Source: Limnohabitans sp.
GTDB taxonomy: Bacteria > Pseudomonadota > Gammaproteobacteria > Burkholderiales > Burkholderiaceae_C
DNA: 64,000 bases
NCBI GenBank assembly: GCA_030158125.1
Contig: JAOATL010000004.1
Coordinates: 186,001 to 250,000, forward strand
Direction: 5' to 3'
Within the stretch, counting starts at the first letter, position 1. Each line of letters opens with the position of its first letter. A program made the position numbers and the translations under genes. Of this stretch, positions 36,059 through 45,219 are shown one piece after another. Under the pieces are notes generated by a model. That model worked only from the letters and a program-made list of their open reading frames with translations. It did not search any database and was not told where the DNA came from.

Positions 36059-37105
36059 TTACAGGCCTTTGGCCTTCAAGTGCGCGTCCAACCGTGGGAA
36101 CACACGGCGTGTGTTGCCCTCGTAAATTTTGAAGCGTTGTTCTTCGTTCAGAATGTTGGACGATTGGATATAACGCTTGGTATCGTCAAAATAGTGGCCT
36201 GTTTCGGGATCGATACCGCGCACAGCACCGATCATTTCCGAGGCAAACAAAATGTTGTCGACAGGAATGACTTTGGTCAACAAGTCGATGCCGGGCTGGT
36301 GATAAACGCAGGTATCAAAGAAGATGTTGTTAAGCAAATGGTCTTGCAACAAAGGTTTCTTCAACTCTTGCGCCAAGCCACGGAAACGACCCCAGTGATA
36401 AGGGACCGCACCGCCGCCATGCGGAATGAGGAACTTCAAAGTGGGAAAGTCTTTGAACAAATCCGAAGTAAGGCACTGCATGAAAGCTGTGGTGTCTGCA
36501 TTCAAGTAGTGCGCGCCAGTGGTGTGAAAGCAACTGTTGCAGCTGGTGCTGACGTGGATCATGGCGGGGATGTCGTACTCAACCATCTTTTCATAAATGG
36601 GGTACCACTGCTTGTCGCTCAATGGCGGCGATGTCCAATGCCCACCCGACGGATCGGGGTTCAGATTGATACCCACATTGCCATACTCTTTGACGCAACG
36701 CTCCAATTCTGGAATGCAAGTGGCGGGGTCAACACCCGGCGACTGGGGCAACATGGCCACAGGTACAAAGTTGTCGGGGAACAATTGGCTCACGCGGTAG
36801 CACAACTCGTTGCAAATGGCCGCCCATGTGGAAGACACATTGAAGTCGCCAATGTGGTGTGCCATGAAACTGGCGCGGGGGCTGAATAAGGTGAGGTCAG
36901 AACCACGCTCTTTCATCAAGCGCAATTGGTTGGTCTCAATGGACTCGCGCAATTCGTCATCGCTGATTTTGAGATCGGCCACTTTGGGACCCAGCTCTGG
37001 CGTGTTCAAGTTGGCAATTTGTGCATTGCGCCAGTTTTCCAAGGCTTTGGGGGCCGTGGTGTAGTGGCCGTGGCAATCGATGATCAAGGGCTGTTGGGTA
37101 CTCAT
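36059..37105 (-). CDS. pmdE: 4-oxalomesaconate hydratase
   Basis: A 348-residue amidohydrolase-fold enzyme (LigJ/PmdE). Zn ligands are expected in IIDCHGHYTT near the N-terminus, IHVSTSC, and IPHGGGAVPYHWGRFRGLAQ. It hydrates 4-oxalomesaconate to 4-carboxy-4-hydroxy-2-oxoadipate. ATG 37105 (MSTQQPLIID) is preferred over 37117. It follows pmdU by about 35 bases. Confidence 0.95.
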   Translation of the reverse strand: MSTQQPLIIDCHGHYTTAPKALENWRNAQIANLNTPELGPKVADLKISDDELRESIETNQLRLMKERGSDLTLFSPRASFMAHHIGDFNVSSTWAAICNELCYRVSQLFPDNFVPVAMLPQSPGVDPATCIPELERCVKEYGNVGINLNPDPSGGHWTSPPLSDKQWYPIYEKMVEYDIPAMIHVSTSCNSCFHTTGAHYLNADTTAFMQCLTSDLFKDFPTLKFLIPHGGGAVPYHWGRFRGLAQELKKPLLQDHLLNNIFFDTCVYHQPGIDLLTKVIPVDNILFASEMIGAVRGIDPETGHYFDDTKRYIQSSNILNEEQRFKIYEGNTRRVFPRLDAHLKAKGL

Positions 37106-37140
37106 GAAGCTGTCCAATCAAAAAGTAAATTGAGAAAAAA

Positions 37141-38283
37141 TCAAACCGAAGCACCAGACCACAAGGAGGCAGGCACCATGGCCTCACCTCGCATGAGAAG
37201 TCTGGCGGTTCTTAACAAAGCGGCTTGTGTGACGTTTTGACCACCCGGCAATGTCGGCGCAGGCTCTGTTTGCAATGCCACACTGAACTCCCCTGTGGGG
37301 TGTTCAACTGAGACATTTTTGGCAGCACCCTTTGGCATCACTGCAATGCCATCACACACAGAGCCCTCCAAGACACAGGCCGTGCCCACGGTGACAGCGG
37401 CCAACACACCGATGGCATCGTGACACACATGGGGAATGAAACTGCGCGTACTGAGTGCACCACCCTTTTGTGGCGGTGCAATGAGGGTCATCTTGGGATA
37501 GTTCTTTTGACTCACATCGCCCAAACCCATCAACACAGAAACTTGCAAACGCAATGCTTCGATTTTGGTTTTGAGTTCGGTATCGGCATTCATATCGGCC
37601 ACCGATTCATAACCTGTGCGGCCCACATCGCTTGCCTTGAACATCACCAAGGGCATGCCGTTGTCGATGCAGGTCACGTCCAGCGTGAAGGGTTCAAACC
37701 CTTCACCCGTGACAGTGAGTGTGTCTTTGACGCGCCCTGTGGGCAACAAGCCTGAACACACCGAGCCCGCCGTGTCCAAGAAGTTGATGGTCACGGGCGC
37801 AGAAGTACCCGGTGCGCCATCGATTCGGGCACTGCCCTCGTACTGAACCATGCCGCCACGCGTGTCTACCGTGATGTCGCATTGCATGTCGGTGTTCAGC
37901 GTCAAAACACGGAAAGTGCTTTGATCACCTTGCACCTCTACCATGCCGGTTTCCAAAGCAAAGGGCACCACAGCCGCCAACATGTTGCCGCAGTTGGGCG
38001 TGGTGTCGACGGTATCTTTGTCGGGTTGCAACTGTGCAAACAAAAAATCCAAAGCCACGCCAGGTACCGAACTTTTTCGGACAATGCCCACTTTGCTGGT
38101 CAAGGGATGCGCGCCGCCCAGGCCATCAATTTGGCGCTTGTCGGGAGAGCCCAAGGCGGCCAACAAGACTTTGTCGCGTGTTGACACATCCGTTGGCAAA
38201 TCGGCTTCGTTGAAAAACGGGCCTTTGGAGGTGCCACCTCGCATCAGAAGGCAGGGAATTGCAGTTTGCGCGCTATGTTTCAT
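37141..38283 (-). CDS. pmdU: 4-oxalomesaconate tautomerase
   Basis: A 380-residue PrpF/DapF-fold isomerase (GalD/LigU/PmdU). Signatures are PCLLMRGGTSKGPFF at residues 10-24 and PNCGNMLAAVVPFA with the first catalytic Cys; VCSGLLPTG is further on. It converts keto and enol forms of 4-oxalomesaconate for PmdE. First gene of the operon and divergent from a LysR regulator across 138 bases. Confidence 0.94.
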   Translation of the reverse strand: MKHSAQTAIPCLLMRGGTSKGPFFNEADLPTDVSTRDKVLLAALGSPDKRQIDGLGGAHPLTSKVGIVRKSSVPGVALDFLFAQLQPDKDTVDTTPNCGNMLAAVVPFALETGMVEVQGDQSTFRVLTLNTDMQCDITVDTRGGMVQYEGSARIDGAPGTSAPVTINFLDTAGSVCSGLLPTGRVKDTLTVTGEGFEPFTLDVTCIDNGMPLVMFKASDVGRTGYESVADMNADTELKTKIEALRLQVSVLMGLGDVSQKNYPKMTLIAPPQKGGALSTRSFIPHVCHDAIGVLAAVTVGTACVLEGSVCDGIAVMPKGAAKNVSVEHPTGEFSVALQTEPAPTLPGGQNVTQAALLRTARLLMRGEAMVPASLWSGASV

Positions 38284-38366
38284 GTTTCAAATTCAATTCG
38301 CCCAAGACCGAGCATTGGAGGGAGATTTTCACGCCACGCTTGACGAAAACCTAGCGTCCATGGACA

Positions 38367-38407
38367 CTATCAGATAGAACAAATTAACATAACAAGCAAT
38401 CGGTTAT
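38367..38407. promoter_or_regulatory. candidate LysR operator region for the pmd operon
   Basis: CTATC-A-GATAG (38367-38377) is a perfect 11-bp palindrome, and ATAAC-N9-GTTAT (38389-38393 with 38403-38407) is a second inverted repeat. Both lie in the pmdU-LysR divergent gap, as expected for LTTR activation and autorepression sites. Confidence 0.45.
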
Positions 38408-38421
38408 TGCAAAAAAATAGC

Positions 38422-39333
38422 ATGGACCTCAAGCAATTGGAATATTTCGTCAGAGTGGCCGAATTGGGAAGCTTTACCCGTGCCGCCAATGCCTTGAATG
38501 TGGCTCAACCCGCACTCAGCCGGCAAATTCGCTTGCTAGAAGTGGAGTTGCGACAGAATTTGCTCAAACGCAATGGCCGAGGCGCCAACCCAACCGAGGC
38601 CGGCCAACTGCTACTGGAACACGGTCGAGGCATTCTGCATCAAGTTGAAAGAGCAAGAGAAGAGTTGGCCCGGGCCCGCAGCGGTCTGACGGGGCGAGTG
38701 GCCTTGGGCCTTCCACCCAGCGTGGCCCGTGTACTGACCGTTCCCCTGACACGTGCGTTCAGAGAAAAAATGCCTGATGCGCAGTTGTCCATCAGTGAAG
38801 GCTTGTCAGCTGGCATGCAAGAGAGTTTACTGTCGGGCCGCCTAGACATTGCATTGCTTTACAACGCCACCAGCACGGCAGGGCTGGAGCTCACGCCTTT
38901 GGTACAAGAAGAATTGTGGTTGATTCAAGCGCGGCCACCAGGGCTTCAGGAAGACCCCCCACCACCCGCCATCTCATTGAAAGAAGTCGCCTCGATGCCA
39001 TTGGTCATCCCAAGCCGCCCCAACGCCATTCGCATGCATGTAGAAGCAGAAATGGCAGACATTGGGTGCCGCCCGCAGATTGGCTTAGAAATTGACGGTG
39101 TGACCGCCATTTTGGAATTGGTGGCAGACGGTGCAGGCAGCGCAATCTTGTCGCGCAATGCCGTGACACGCTCTATCAAACCATCTGCGTTTGTGACGCG
39201 GTCCATCTCGGAACCGCGGCTGAGCATTCAACTCAGCAGCGCAGTCAGCTCGCAAAGGCCTAGCACCTTAACGCAACAAGCTACTTTGAACTTGATTCGA
39301 GAAACCGCCAGTCGATTGCTCGAAACCCTTTAA
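38422..39333 (+). CDS. LysR family regulator of the pmd operon
   Basis: A 303-residue LTTR. The N-terminal helix-turn-helix reads SFTRAANALNVAQPALSRQI, typical of CbbR/NAC-like members. Effector domain follows from about residue 90. ATG 38422 (MDLKQLEYF) is chosen over an opening at 38407. It is divergent from pmdU with palindromes between, so it most likely activates the protocatechuate operon in response to a pathway compound. The direct effector is not inferable. Confidence 0.92.
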   Translation: MDLKQLEYFVRVAELGSFTRAANALNVAQPALSRQIRLLEVELRQNLLKRNGRGANPTEAGQLLLEHGRGILHQVERAREELARARSGLTGRVALGLPPSVARVLTVPLTRAFREKMPDAQLSISEGLSAGMQESLLSGRLDIALLYNATSTAGLELTPLVQEELWLIQARPPGLQEDPPPPAISLKEVASMPLVIPSRPNAIRMHVEAEMADIGCRPQIGLEIDGVTAILELVADGAGSAILSRNAVTRSIKPSAFVTRSISEPRLSIQLSSAVSSQRPSTLTQQATLNLIRETASRLLETL

Positions 39334-39353
39334 GCCTGTCCCACCCTGCCAGC

Positions 39354-40307
39354 TCAAAGCAGGCTGAATTTTTGCAATTGCCAGAGCAAGAAATTCAAAG
39401 TGAAAAACGATGCCATGGTGGTCACCAGCAAAGCGGCAGCGCTCAAGCCATCGTGGCCGTGCTTTTGCGTCAAGATGGGATAGATGCCAAACATGGGCAT
39501 GGCGCAGGTGAGCAAAGCAGCCGTGCGCAACACGGGGTCTTGAATGGGCACCCAAAACACCAGCACCGCAAGCATCATCAAGGGATGCAACAACAATTTA
39601 CCCGCTGCAATTTGAGCCACACGCGGACCCATGCCCTGCACAGCCAAACCCACCAAGCTGCCGCCAATCACAAACAATGACAAGGCACCACTGGCTTGCG
39701 CAAACAAGCTAACCGTTCGACTCAAACTGGGTGTCAACTGCCATTCAAACCATGAAAAAGTAAAGCCCAGCACAATGCCCCATATCATCGGGTTGTAGAG
39801 CATGCCCTTCAATGTTTGCCAAACAATAGACTGCCAACGACTCTGTCCTTGTTCCGTTTCAGCCCATGCCAAAAGCAGCGGAATGATGAGCAAGTTCTCG
39901 ACCATCATGTTCAAAGCCAAGGCAACGCCTGCCACAGACGCCAGCGGGCCAGAACTTAACAGCATCACGGGGTAACCCACAAAACCACTGTTGGGACAGC
40001 TCATGCCCATGGCCAAACAACTGCTGAGGCTTCTGCTGACTTTGGCGACACGCACAGCCCAAAAAATACTGACACTCAGAGTCAACAAGGAAGCCAGCGC
40101 ATATGCACTGACATAGTCACTGTTCAGAATGTCGCTGACTTTGCGCTGCGACAAGGCGTTGAACAACAATGCGGGCATGGCCACCTTGACCACCAAGGTA
40201 CCAAATGCACGCATGTCAGATTTTTGAAAAACGCCCCACCGCGTCAAGCCATAGCCCAGCGCAATGGCAATGTAGATAGGCGCTGTAATGGCCAATATGT
40301 CAAACAT
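39354..40307 (-). CDS. AEC family (auxin efflux carrier-like) permease
   Basis: A 317-residue protein with about ten membrane helices. The N-terminal IAIALGYGLTRWGVF and the crossover region MGMSCPNSGFVGYPVMLL (Asn-Ser-Gly-Phe-x-Gly-x-P) are typical of AEC/MdcF-like carriers. Bacterial members move malonate, malate or other carboxylates. It converges with the LysR gene and precedes a Bug-VanA group on the minus strand. Confidence 0.88.
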   Translation of the reverse strand: MFDILAITAPIYIAIALGYGLTRWGVFQKSDMRAFGTLVVKVAMPALLFNALSQRKVSDILNSDYVSAYALASLLTLSVSIFWAVRVAKVSRSLSSCLAMGMSCPNSGFVGYPVMLLSSGPLASVAGVALALNMMVENLLIIPLLLAWAETEQGQSRWQSIVWQTLKGMLYNPMIWGIVLGFTFSWFEWQLTPSLSRTVSLFAQASGALSLFVIGGSLVGLAVQGMGPRVAQIAAGKLLLHPLMMLAVLVFWVPIQDPVLRTAALLTCAMPMFGIYPILTQKHGHDGLSAAALLVTTMASFFTLNFLLWQLQKFSLL

Positions 40308-40349
40308 TGAGAACCCCTGTGGGCGCGCCCCAACCCCAACTTGCCTGGC

Positions 40350-41327
40350 TCATTGCTTGGCTATGCCGGCACGCTGAATCACATCACCCCAGCGCTTGGT
40401 TTCACTGCCAAGCAAGTCCGCGGCCTGCTGGAGTGAACTGGGTTGCGGCGACACGTTCATGTCGAGCAGTTTTTTTCGAACATCGGGGGCGTTCAGTGCA
40501 GACTGAATTTCTTGGTTCAAGCGCTGAACAATGTCACGCGGTGTTTTGGCAGGCGCGGCAAGCGCATTCCAAGAAGCTGCGTACAAAGCACTCACGCCCG
40601 CTTCTTTGGCGGTGGGCACTTGCGGTAAAGCCGCAGCGCGTTTGTCACCCGTCACAGCCAGGGCACGCAGTGCTTGCCCTTTGATTTGCGGCAACACCGG
40701 CGCCAAGATTTCAACACCCACATCAATTTGCCCGCCGCGCAATGCGGTCATTACAGCTGGCGTGCCATTGAATGGCACCACCTGGGCATCGATCCCTGCT
40801 GTGGATTTAAAAAGCTCAGCAGCCAAATGCTGCGTACTGCCCACATTGATACTGCCAATGTTGAGCTTGCCAGGATTGGCTTTTGCATAGCTGAGCAACT
40901 CGCTCAAATTTGTAAACTTTGAGTCTTGTGGCACCACAATGGCAAGGTCAAAGGTACCCAGAATAGACAAGGGTGCGAGGTCCTTCTCGGCATCGTAGGG
41001 CAAGCTTTTGAACAGGCCAGCACTGACGGCTGTGGCATTGGACATCAACAGCAGGGTGTAGCCATCAGGTGCCGATTTGGCCACTGCGTCTGTGGCCACC
41101 ACGCCACCTGCGCCCGGCTTGTTCTCGATCACGATGCTTTGCCCCATGTTCTCGCCTAACTTTTGCGCCACAGTGCGCGCCGTTAAATCGGCTACACCGC
41201 CAGCGCCAAAGGGCACCACAATTTTGATGGGTTTGTGGGGATAAGTCTGCTGACCCCACGCCCAAGTACAGATGGTGAGACACAAGGTCAAACAAATGGA
41301 TTTGAAAGGCTTGATGAATGCGTGCAT
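40350..41327 (-). CDS. Bug family tripartite tricarboxylate-type substrate-binding protein
   Basis: A 325-residue periplasmic protein with a signal peptide (about residues 1-25, ending AWGQ). Signature PIKIVVPFGAGGVADLTART, then ENKPGAGGVVATDAVAK. Orphan, since no TctAB is nearby. It follows the VanA-type gene with one base between stop and start, so it is in the same transcript and may capture methoxylated aromatic acids. Confidence 0.93.
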   Translation of the reverse strand: MHAFIKPFKSICLTLCLTICTWAWGQQTYPHKPIKIVVPFGAGGVADLTARTVAQKLGENMGQSIVIENKPGAGGVVATDAVAKSAPDGYTLLLMSNATAVSAGLFKSLPYDAEKDLAPLSILGTFDLAIVVPQDSKFTNLSELLSYAKANPGKLNIGSINVGSTQHLAAELFKSTAGIDAQVVPFNGTPAVMTALRGGQIDVGVEILAPVLPQIKGQALRALAVTGDKRAAALPQVPTAKEAGVSALYAASWNALAAPAKTPRDIVQRLNQEIQSALNAPDVRKKLLDMNVSPQPSSLQQAADLLGSETKRWGDVIQRAGIAKQ

Positions 41328-41328
41328 G

Positions 41329-42360
41329 TTAAAGGCTCTTTTCAGTTGCTAGCAAACGATCGATGACACGACGCGACATCACGCCTCCAGCATCAATGGA
41401 CAAAACTTTGAGTTTGCGTTCTGGAAATGCCAACAGGTTTTTCTGCTGCATCTGGAGCATCTCTAAATCTTCGCTGAAAATTTTGCCCTGACCTTCACGA
41501 ATCTTGTCTGTCAATTCTGTGTCATCTGGCTTGAATTGACGCACCATCCCCCAAAAGTAATGAATCGAGGTATCCGTTTCTGGCGTGATGAAATCCACCA
41601 CGACGCTGTAGGCTTTATCTTTGGGGTCTGCGTGGTAACCACCTTTGCCTGCCAATGCAACACCCACTTCAATCAAGACATGACTGGGTGGTGTGAATTT
41701 ACAAACTTGCCAGCGGTCAACGATGGCTTCGTCATCCAGGTCATTGGCACGCATGGCCATCTTCCAGAATGGCGGCGCCTTGATGCCTTCCATGAAGCGA
41801 CTGGTGGTGACGCAGTCACCTTCTGTCACTGTTCGGCTGGGCGTCTCATCAATTTCTGGTTGACCAATGCTAGTGCTGTGGACATAGGTTTCGTGCGTCA
41901 AGTCCATCAGGTTGTCGATCATCAAACGGTAATCGCAGGCGATGTGATACAGCCCGCCACCATAGGCCCATTGCGGATTGTCAAACCATTCAAACACAGG
42001 CATTTGCGCAGGATCAACTTTGCTTTGATCACCTGGCCAAACCCACACAAAGCCATAACGCTCGATGACGGCATAGCTTTTGATCGGTTCAAAGTTGCGC
42101 ACCTGGTGGCCAGGCATGCTGACGGTGTGCCCGTCACACCCCATGACCAAGCCGTGATAACCGCACACCAGTTGTCCGTTGCAAACGCGCCCCAATGACA
42201 AAGGCGCGCCCCGGTGCGGACAAAAATCTTGAACGGCAGCCACATGGCCATCTGCGTTTTTAAAAAAAACCATGGACTCATTGCATACTTTGCGGCCCAG
42301 TGGTTTGTCTGTTATTTCATGCGCCTGGCACGCCACATACCAAGTATTTCTTAAAAACAT
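41329..42360 (-). CDS. vanA: VanA-type Rieske aromatic oxygenase (vanillate O-demethylase oxygenase)
   Basis: A 343-residue mononuclear-iron oxygenase. The Rieske [2Fe-2S] ligands are Cys47, His49 (CPHRG) and Cys66, His69 (CGYHG). The catalytic iron site is in DNLMDLTHETYVHSTS, with the two His and the bridging Asp. VanA removes the O-methyl group of vanillate to give protocatechuate and formaldehyde. ATG 42360 has GAGGCA before it; an in-frame TTG at 42378 overlaps the upstream stop. No VanB reductase gene is in the window. Other O-demethylases or dioxygenases of this family are possible. Confidence 0.82.
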   Translation of the reverse strand: MFLRNTWYVACQAHEITDKPLGRKVCNESMVFFKNADGHVAAVQDFCPHRGAPLSLGRVCNGQLVCGYHGLVMGCDGHTVSMPGHQVRNFEPIKSYAVIERYGFVWVWPGDQSKVDPAQMPVFEWFDNPQWAYGGGLYHIACDYRLMIDNLMDLTHETYVHSTSIGQPEIDETPSRTVTEGDCVTTSRFMEGIKAPPFWKMAMRANDLDDEAIVDRWQVCKFTPPSHVLIEVGVALAGKGGYHADPKDKAYSVVVDFITPETDTSIHYFWGMVRQFKPDDTELTDKIREGQGKIFSEDLEMLQMQQKNLLAFPERKLKVLSIDAGGVMSRRVIDRLLATEKSL

Positions 42361-42374
42361 TGCCTCAATCTCAC

Positions 42375-43307
42375 TCAAAATGAATTGGTTTGAGCGAATT
42401 GTCCCATGCGCGCACTGATTTTGAAAAACTCGGAAACAGTATCTTCGATGATTTGCTGCGCTGTTTTGACTGAATCAATCAGGCCAACCGACTGCCCTGC
42501 CAGCGCAGGTGCTGCCTCCATGTCGCCTTGAAAGTACACATTCAAGATGCCCTTCATGTCATCAAAGGACATCACACCTTGCGCATGAATGGCAGCTGTT
42601 CGTTCGGACTTCAAGGCCCGAATGCATGGCGTCGCCTTGGTGTTGAGCACCCAAGTACCCGTTTCTTTCGAACTGACAATTGCGTTCTTGTAGTTGTCGT
42701 GAACGGGACTTTCTGCACAACTGACAAAGCGTGTCCCCATTTGAACGGCCTCTGCGCCGAGCGCGAACGCCGCAGCCATGCCCCGCCCATCGCAAATGCC
42801 CCCCGCCGCAATCAAAGGCACATCGACTTTGGCGCGGATGGCTTGCAATAAAACCAAGGTCGAGACGTCTTCAGGATTTTTAAAGCCGCCGCCCTCAGAC
42901 CCCTCCACCACCAAACCATCAATGCCTGCATCCACACATTTCAGAGCTGCATCGACTGTGGGCACAGCGTGATAGACCGTGATGCCCGCATCTTTGAGGG
43001 GTTGGATGAACTTGGCAGGACTGCCCGCAGAGGTGGTCACAAACTTGACACCCGATGCGCAGACAAACTTCAACATGGCATCGTCTTTTAAAAACCGAAT
43101 GGGCAAATTGACGCCAAAGGGCAAATTCAATTCACGCATTTTGGTGATTTCGGCCTGGCAGTTGGCGGTCTCGCCCGAGGACGTTTCAATGATGCCCAAG
43201 CCTCCGGCGCGCGACACGGCCGAGGCCAATTGCGTTCTGGCAATCCAGCCCATGGGGGCTTGCAAGATGGGGTATTTTGCACCCGTGTGGGCCAAGACGC
43301 GATTCAT
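42375..43307 (-). CDS. nitronate monooxygenase/2-nitropropane dioxygenase family flavoprotein
   Basis: A 310-residue FMN-binding TIM barrel. Signatures are YPILQAPMGWIA, SAGSPAKFI, VVEGSEGGGFKN, PLIAAGGICDGRGMAAAFAL and GAEAVQMGTRFVSC. Family members oxidise nitronates or act as enoyl reductases. The start at 43307 (MNRVLAHTG) is chosen; the opening to 43391 overlaps the acyl-CoA synthetase. It lies between acyl-CoA synthetase and VanA on one strand. The substrate is unknown. Confidence 0.85.
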   Translation of the reverse strand: MNRVLAHTGAKYPILQAPMGWIARTQLASAVSRAGGLGIIETSSGETANCQAEITKMRELNLPFGVNLPIRFLKDDAMLKFVCASGVKFVTTSAGSPAKFIQPLKDAGITVYHAVPTVDAALKCVDAGIDGLVVEGSEGGGFKNPEDVSTLVLLQAIRAKVDVPLIAAGGICDGRGMAAAFALGAEAVQMGTRFVSCAESPVHDNYKNAIVSSKETGTWVLNTKATPCIRALKSERTAAIHAQGVMSFDDMKGILNVYFQGDMEAAPALAGQSVGLIDSVKTAQQIIEDTVSEFFKISARMGQFAQTNSF

Positions 43308-43323
43308 GTCAATTCCTTCATGC

Positions 43324-45003
43324 TCAAGCCCAAAAAACGCTGCCAGATTTTTCGTACCAAGATGCCACTTGGTTTTCAACGGAGGCTTCAATGCGGTTGC
43401 GCTTGATCTTCATGGTGGGCGTGAGGTAGCCATTTTCGATAGACCACGCTTCGTTGGCGATGACCAACATTCTCAGCTTTTCGTAATCAGCCAGCTCGGA
43501 ATTTACCTGCGCCAGCAAGGCTGTCAGTTCTTGCTCAACTTGCGAGCGCACTTCAGAGTCGCCCATCTTGGGACGGATGTCTTCCGCCAACACCACCATG
43601 GCATACGCCGAGGGCTGCGACACGCCCGACACAATGCTCATCTCAATCATGGGGTGCACATTCAGCTTGTTTTCGATCGGTGCAGGTGCCACGTACTTGC
43701 CCTTGGAGGTTTTGAAAAGCTCTTTCACACGGCCTGTGATTTTGAGCAAACCATCGGCGCGCTGCTGTCCTTGGTCGCCAGTTTTGAAAAAACCATCGGC
43801 GGTGAAGGCTTCTGCATCCAAATCAGGCCGCTTGTAGTACCCCACCATTTGACCAGGCGACTTGACCAAGATTTCGCCCTCTGGGCTGATGCGGGCCTGA
43901 ACACCTTCGAGCGGGATGCCCACACAACCAGGGGCATTGATGGCATCTGTGGAGTTGTGAGAATAGGCAAAATCTTCTGTCATGGCGTAGCCTTCCATCA
44001 GGTTCAAGCCCAACTTGCGATACCACGTAATGAGCTCCGCAGGGATGGGGGCCGAACCACTGCCCGCCACAATCACATGGTCCAGACCCAAGCCTTTCAG
44101 AATTTTCTTGCGGACCAGTCCACCAATGATGGGAATGCTCAGCAGCAAATTGAGCTTGGCGGGTGGCATTTTGCTGAACACGCCTTGCTGAAACTTCAGC
44201 CACAAGCGTGGAACTGAAATGAACATGGTGGGTTTGGCGCGGTTCAAATCTTGGACAAAAGTCTCGAGTGTTTCCGCAAAATACACATGCGTTTTGCCTT
44301 GTACCAAGGTACTCGCCCCCACCCATGCGCGTTCAAACACATGGGCCAATGGCAGGTAAGACAAAATGCGGTTGTCGTCTCTGTCGCCCATGGTTTCTTG
44401 CAACGTTTTCACAATGCCTTGGGTTGCGACAGATATACGCTCAAAGTTATGCATCACGCCTTTGGGTTGACCGGTTGAGCCCGAGGTGTACATGATCATG
44501 GCCAAATCGGTGGGTTCGCGGGCAATGTCGCCTTGCAAAGGCGGTGTTTGAGCGATCACATCATCCCACTTGGTGAAGGCCGTGTTTGGTGCCAAAGGGA
44601 ATGCAATGCAAGGAATGGTGGCTGGCACAAAGGGGGCCTGCAAAGGCCAGGTATCGAGCTTGCCAACAAATAAGAAACTGGCTTCGCTGTGGTCCAGCAC
44701 ATAGCGAATGGTTTCGCCAGCCTCCGTTGGAAAGATGGCCACCGTGGTGCCGCCTGCCATCCAAATGGCCAACTCGGCCATGATGAAGTGTGCGCAATTT
44801 TTGGACAGGATGGCGACTTTGGCGCCCGGCGCCAAATTCTGAGCCTTCAAATACGCAGCCATGGAACGCGCCTGACGCAGCGTCTCCCGCCAGGTGTAAT
44901 CAATCACCTGGCCTTGCCCAATGGGCTGAGTCATGTAGACAAAATCAGGCTGGCCTTTTTCGTGGGCATAGACGTGTTCAAGAATCAAGGAAGAGGGGCT
45001 CAT
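43324..45003 (-). CDS. AMP-dependent acyl-CoA synthetase (long-chain FadD15-like)
   Basis: A 559-residue adenylate-forming ligase. The P-loop-like A3 motif is MYTSGSTGQPKGVMHNFE. GYAMTED is the A5 region, and FKTGDQGQQRADGLLKITGR holds the A7/A8 motifs with the conserved Asp and Arg. The catalytic lysine is near KIKRNRIEA at the C-terminus. It forms acyl-AMP and then acyl-CoA from fatty or aryl acids. First gene of a minus-strand group with the flavoprotein, VanA and Bug genes, divergent from the ferritin-like hydrolase gene. Confidence 0.88.
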   Translation of the reverse strand: MSPSSLILEHVYAHEKGQPDFVYMTQPIGQGQVIDYTWRETLRQARSMAAYLKAQNLAPGAKVAILSKNCAHFIMAELAIWMAGGTTVAIFPTEAGETIRYVLDHSEASFLFVGKLDTWPLQAPFVPATIPCIAFPLAPNTAFTKWDDVIAQTPPLQGDIAREPTDLAMIMYTSGSTGQPKGVMHNFERISVATQGIVKTLQETMGDRDDNRILSYLPLAHVFERAWVGASTLVQGKTHVYFAETLETFVQDLNRAKPTMFISVPRLWLKFQQGVFSKMPPAKLNLLLSIPIIGGLVRKKILKGLGLDHVIVAGSGSAPIPAELITWYRKLGLNLMEGYAMTEDFAYSHNSTDAINAPGCVGIPLEGVQARISPEGEILVKSPGQMVGYYKRPDLDAEAFTADGFFKTGDQGQQRADGLLKITGRVKELFKTSKGKYVAPAPIENKLNVHPMIEMSIVSGVSQPSAYAMVVLAEDIRPKMGDSEVRSQVEQELTALLAQVNSELADYEKLRMLVIANEAWSIENGYLTPTMKIKRNRIEASVENQVASWYEKSGSVFWA

Positions 45004-45185
45004 AGGGTGCTTTCAATTCAAATTCTTGCGAAATTTTGCAGAGATGTGCGGAAGCATGTGAAGATCCAAGTGGATGAGGCATTGTGCTGAGAATTGTGCG
45101 ATTGCACCGTGCCTTGGAGGGCTATTTGGCTAGGTATTTCCCTGATAAGGGGTGGGGCCAGCCATTTATGTTCAAATCGAGTTAT

Positions 45186-45202
45186 TGCTTAAGAATTAAG
45201 CA
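45186..45202. promoter_or_regulatory. perfect inverted repeat in divergent promoter region
   Basis: TGCTTAA-GAA-TTAAGCA is a 7-3-7 perfect repeat 17 bases before the ATG at 45220. The divergent gap 45004-45219 holds nothing else recognisable. Confidence 0.5.
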
Positions 45203-45219
45203 CCCTTTCAGGAATTTAC

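Noticed and set aside
42979-44217. 412-residue plus-strand frame
   Set aside because: Spans two well-supported minus-strand genes (flavoprotein and acyl-CoA synthetase); product is His/Arg-rich without domains.
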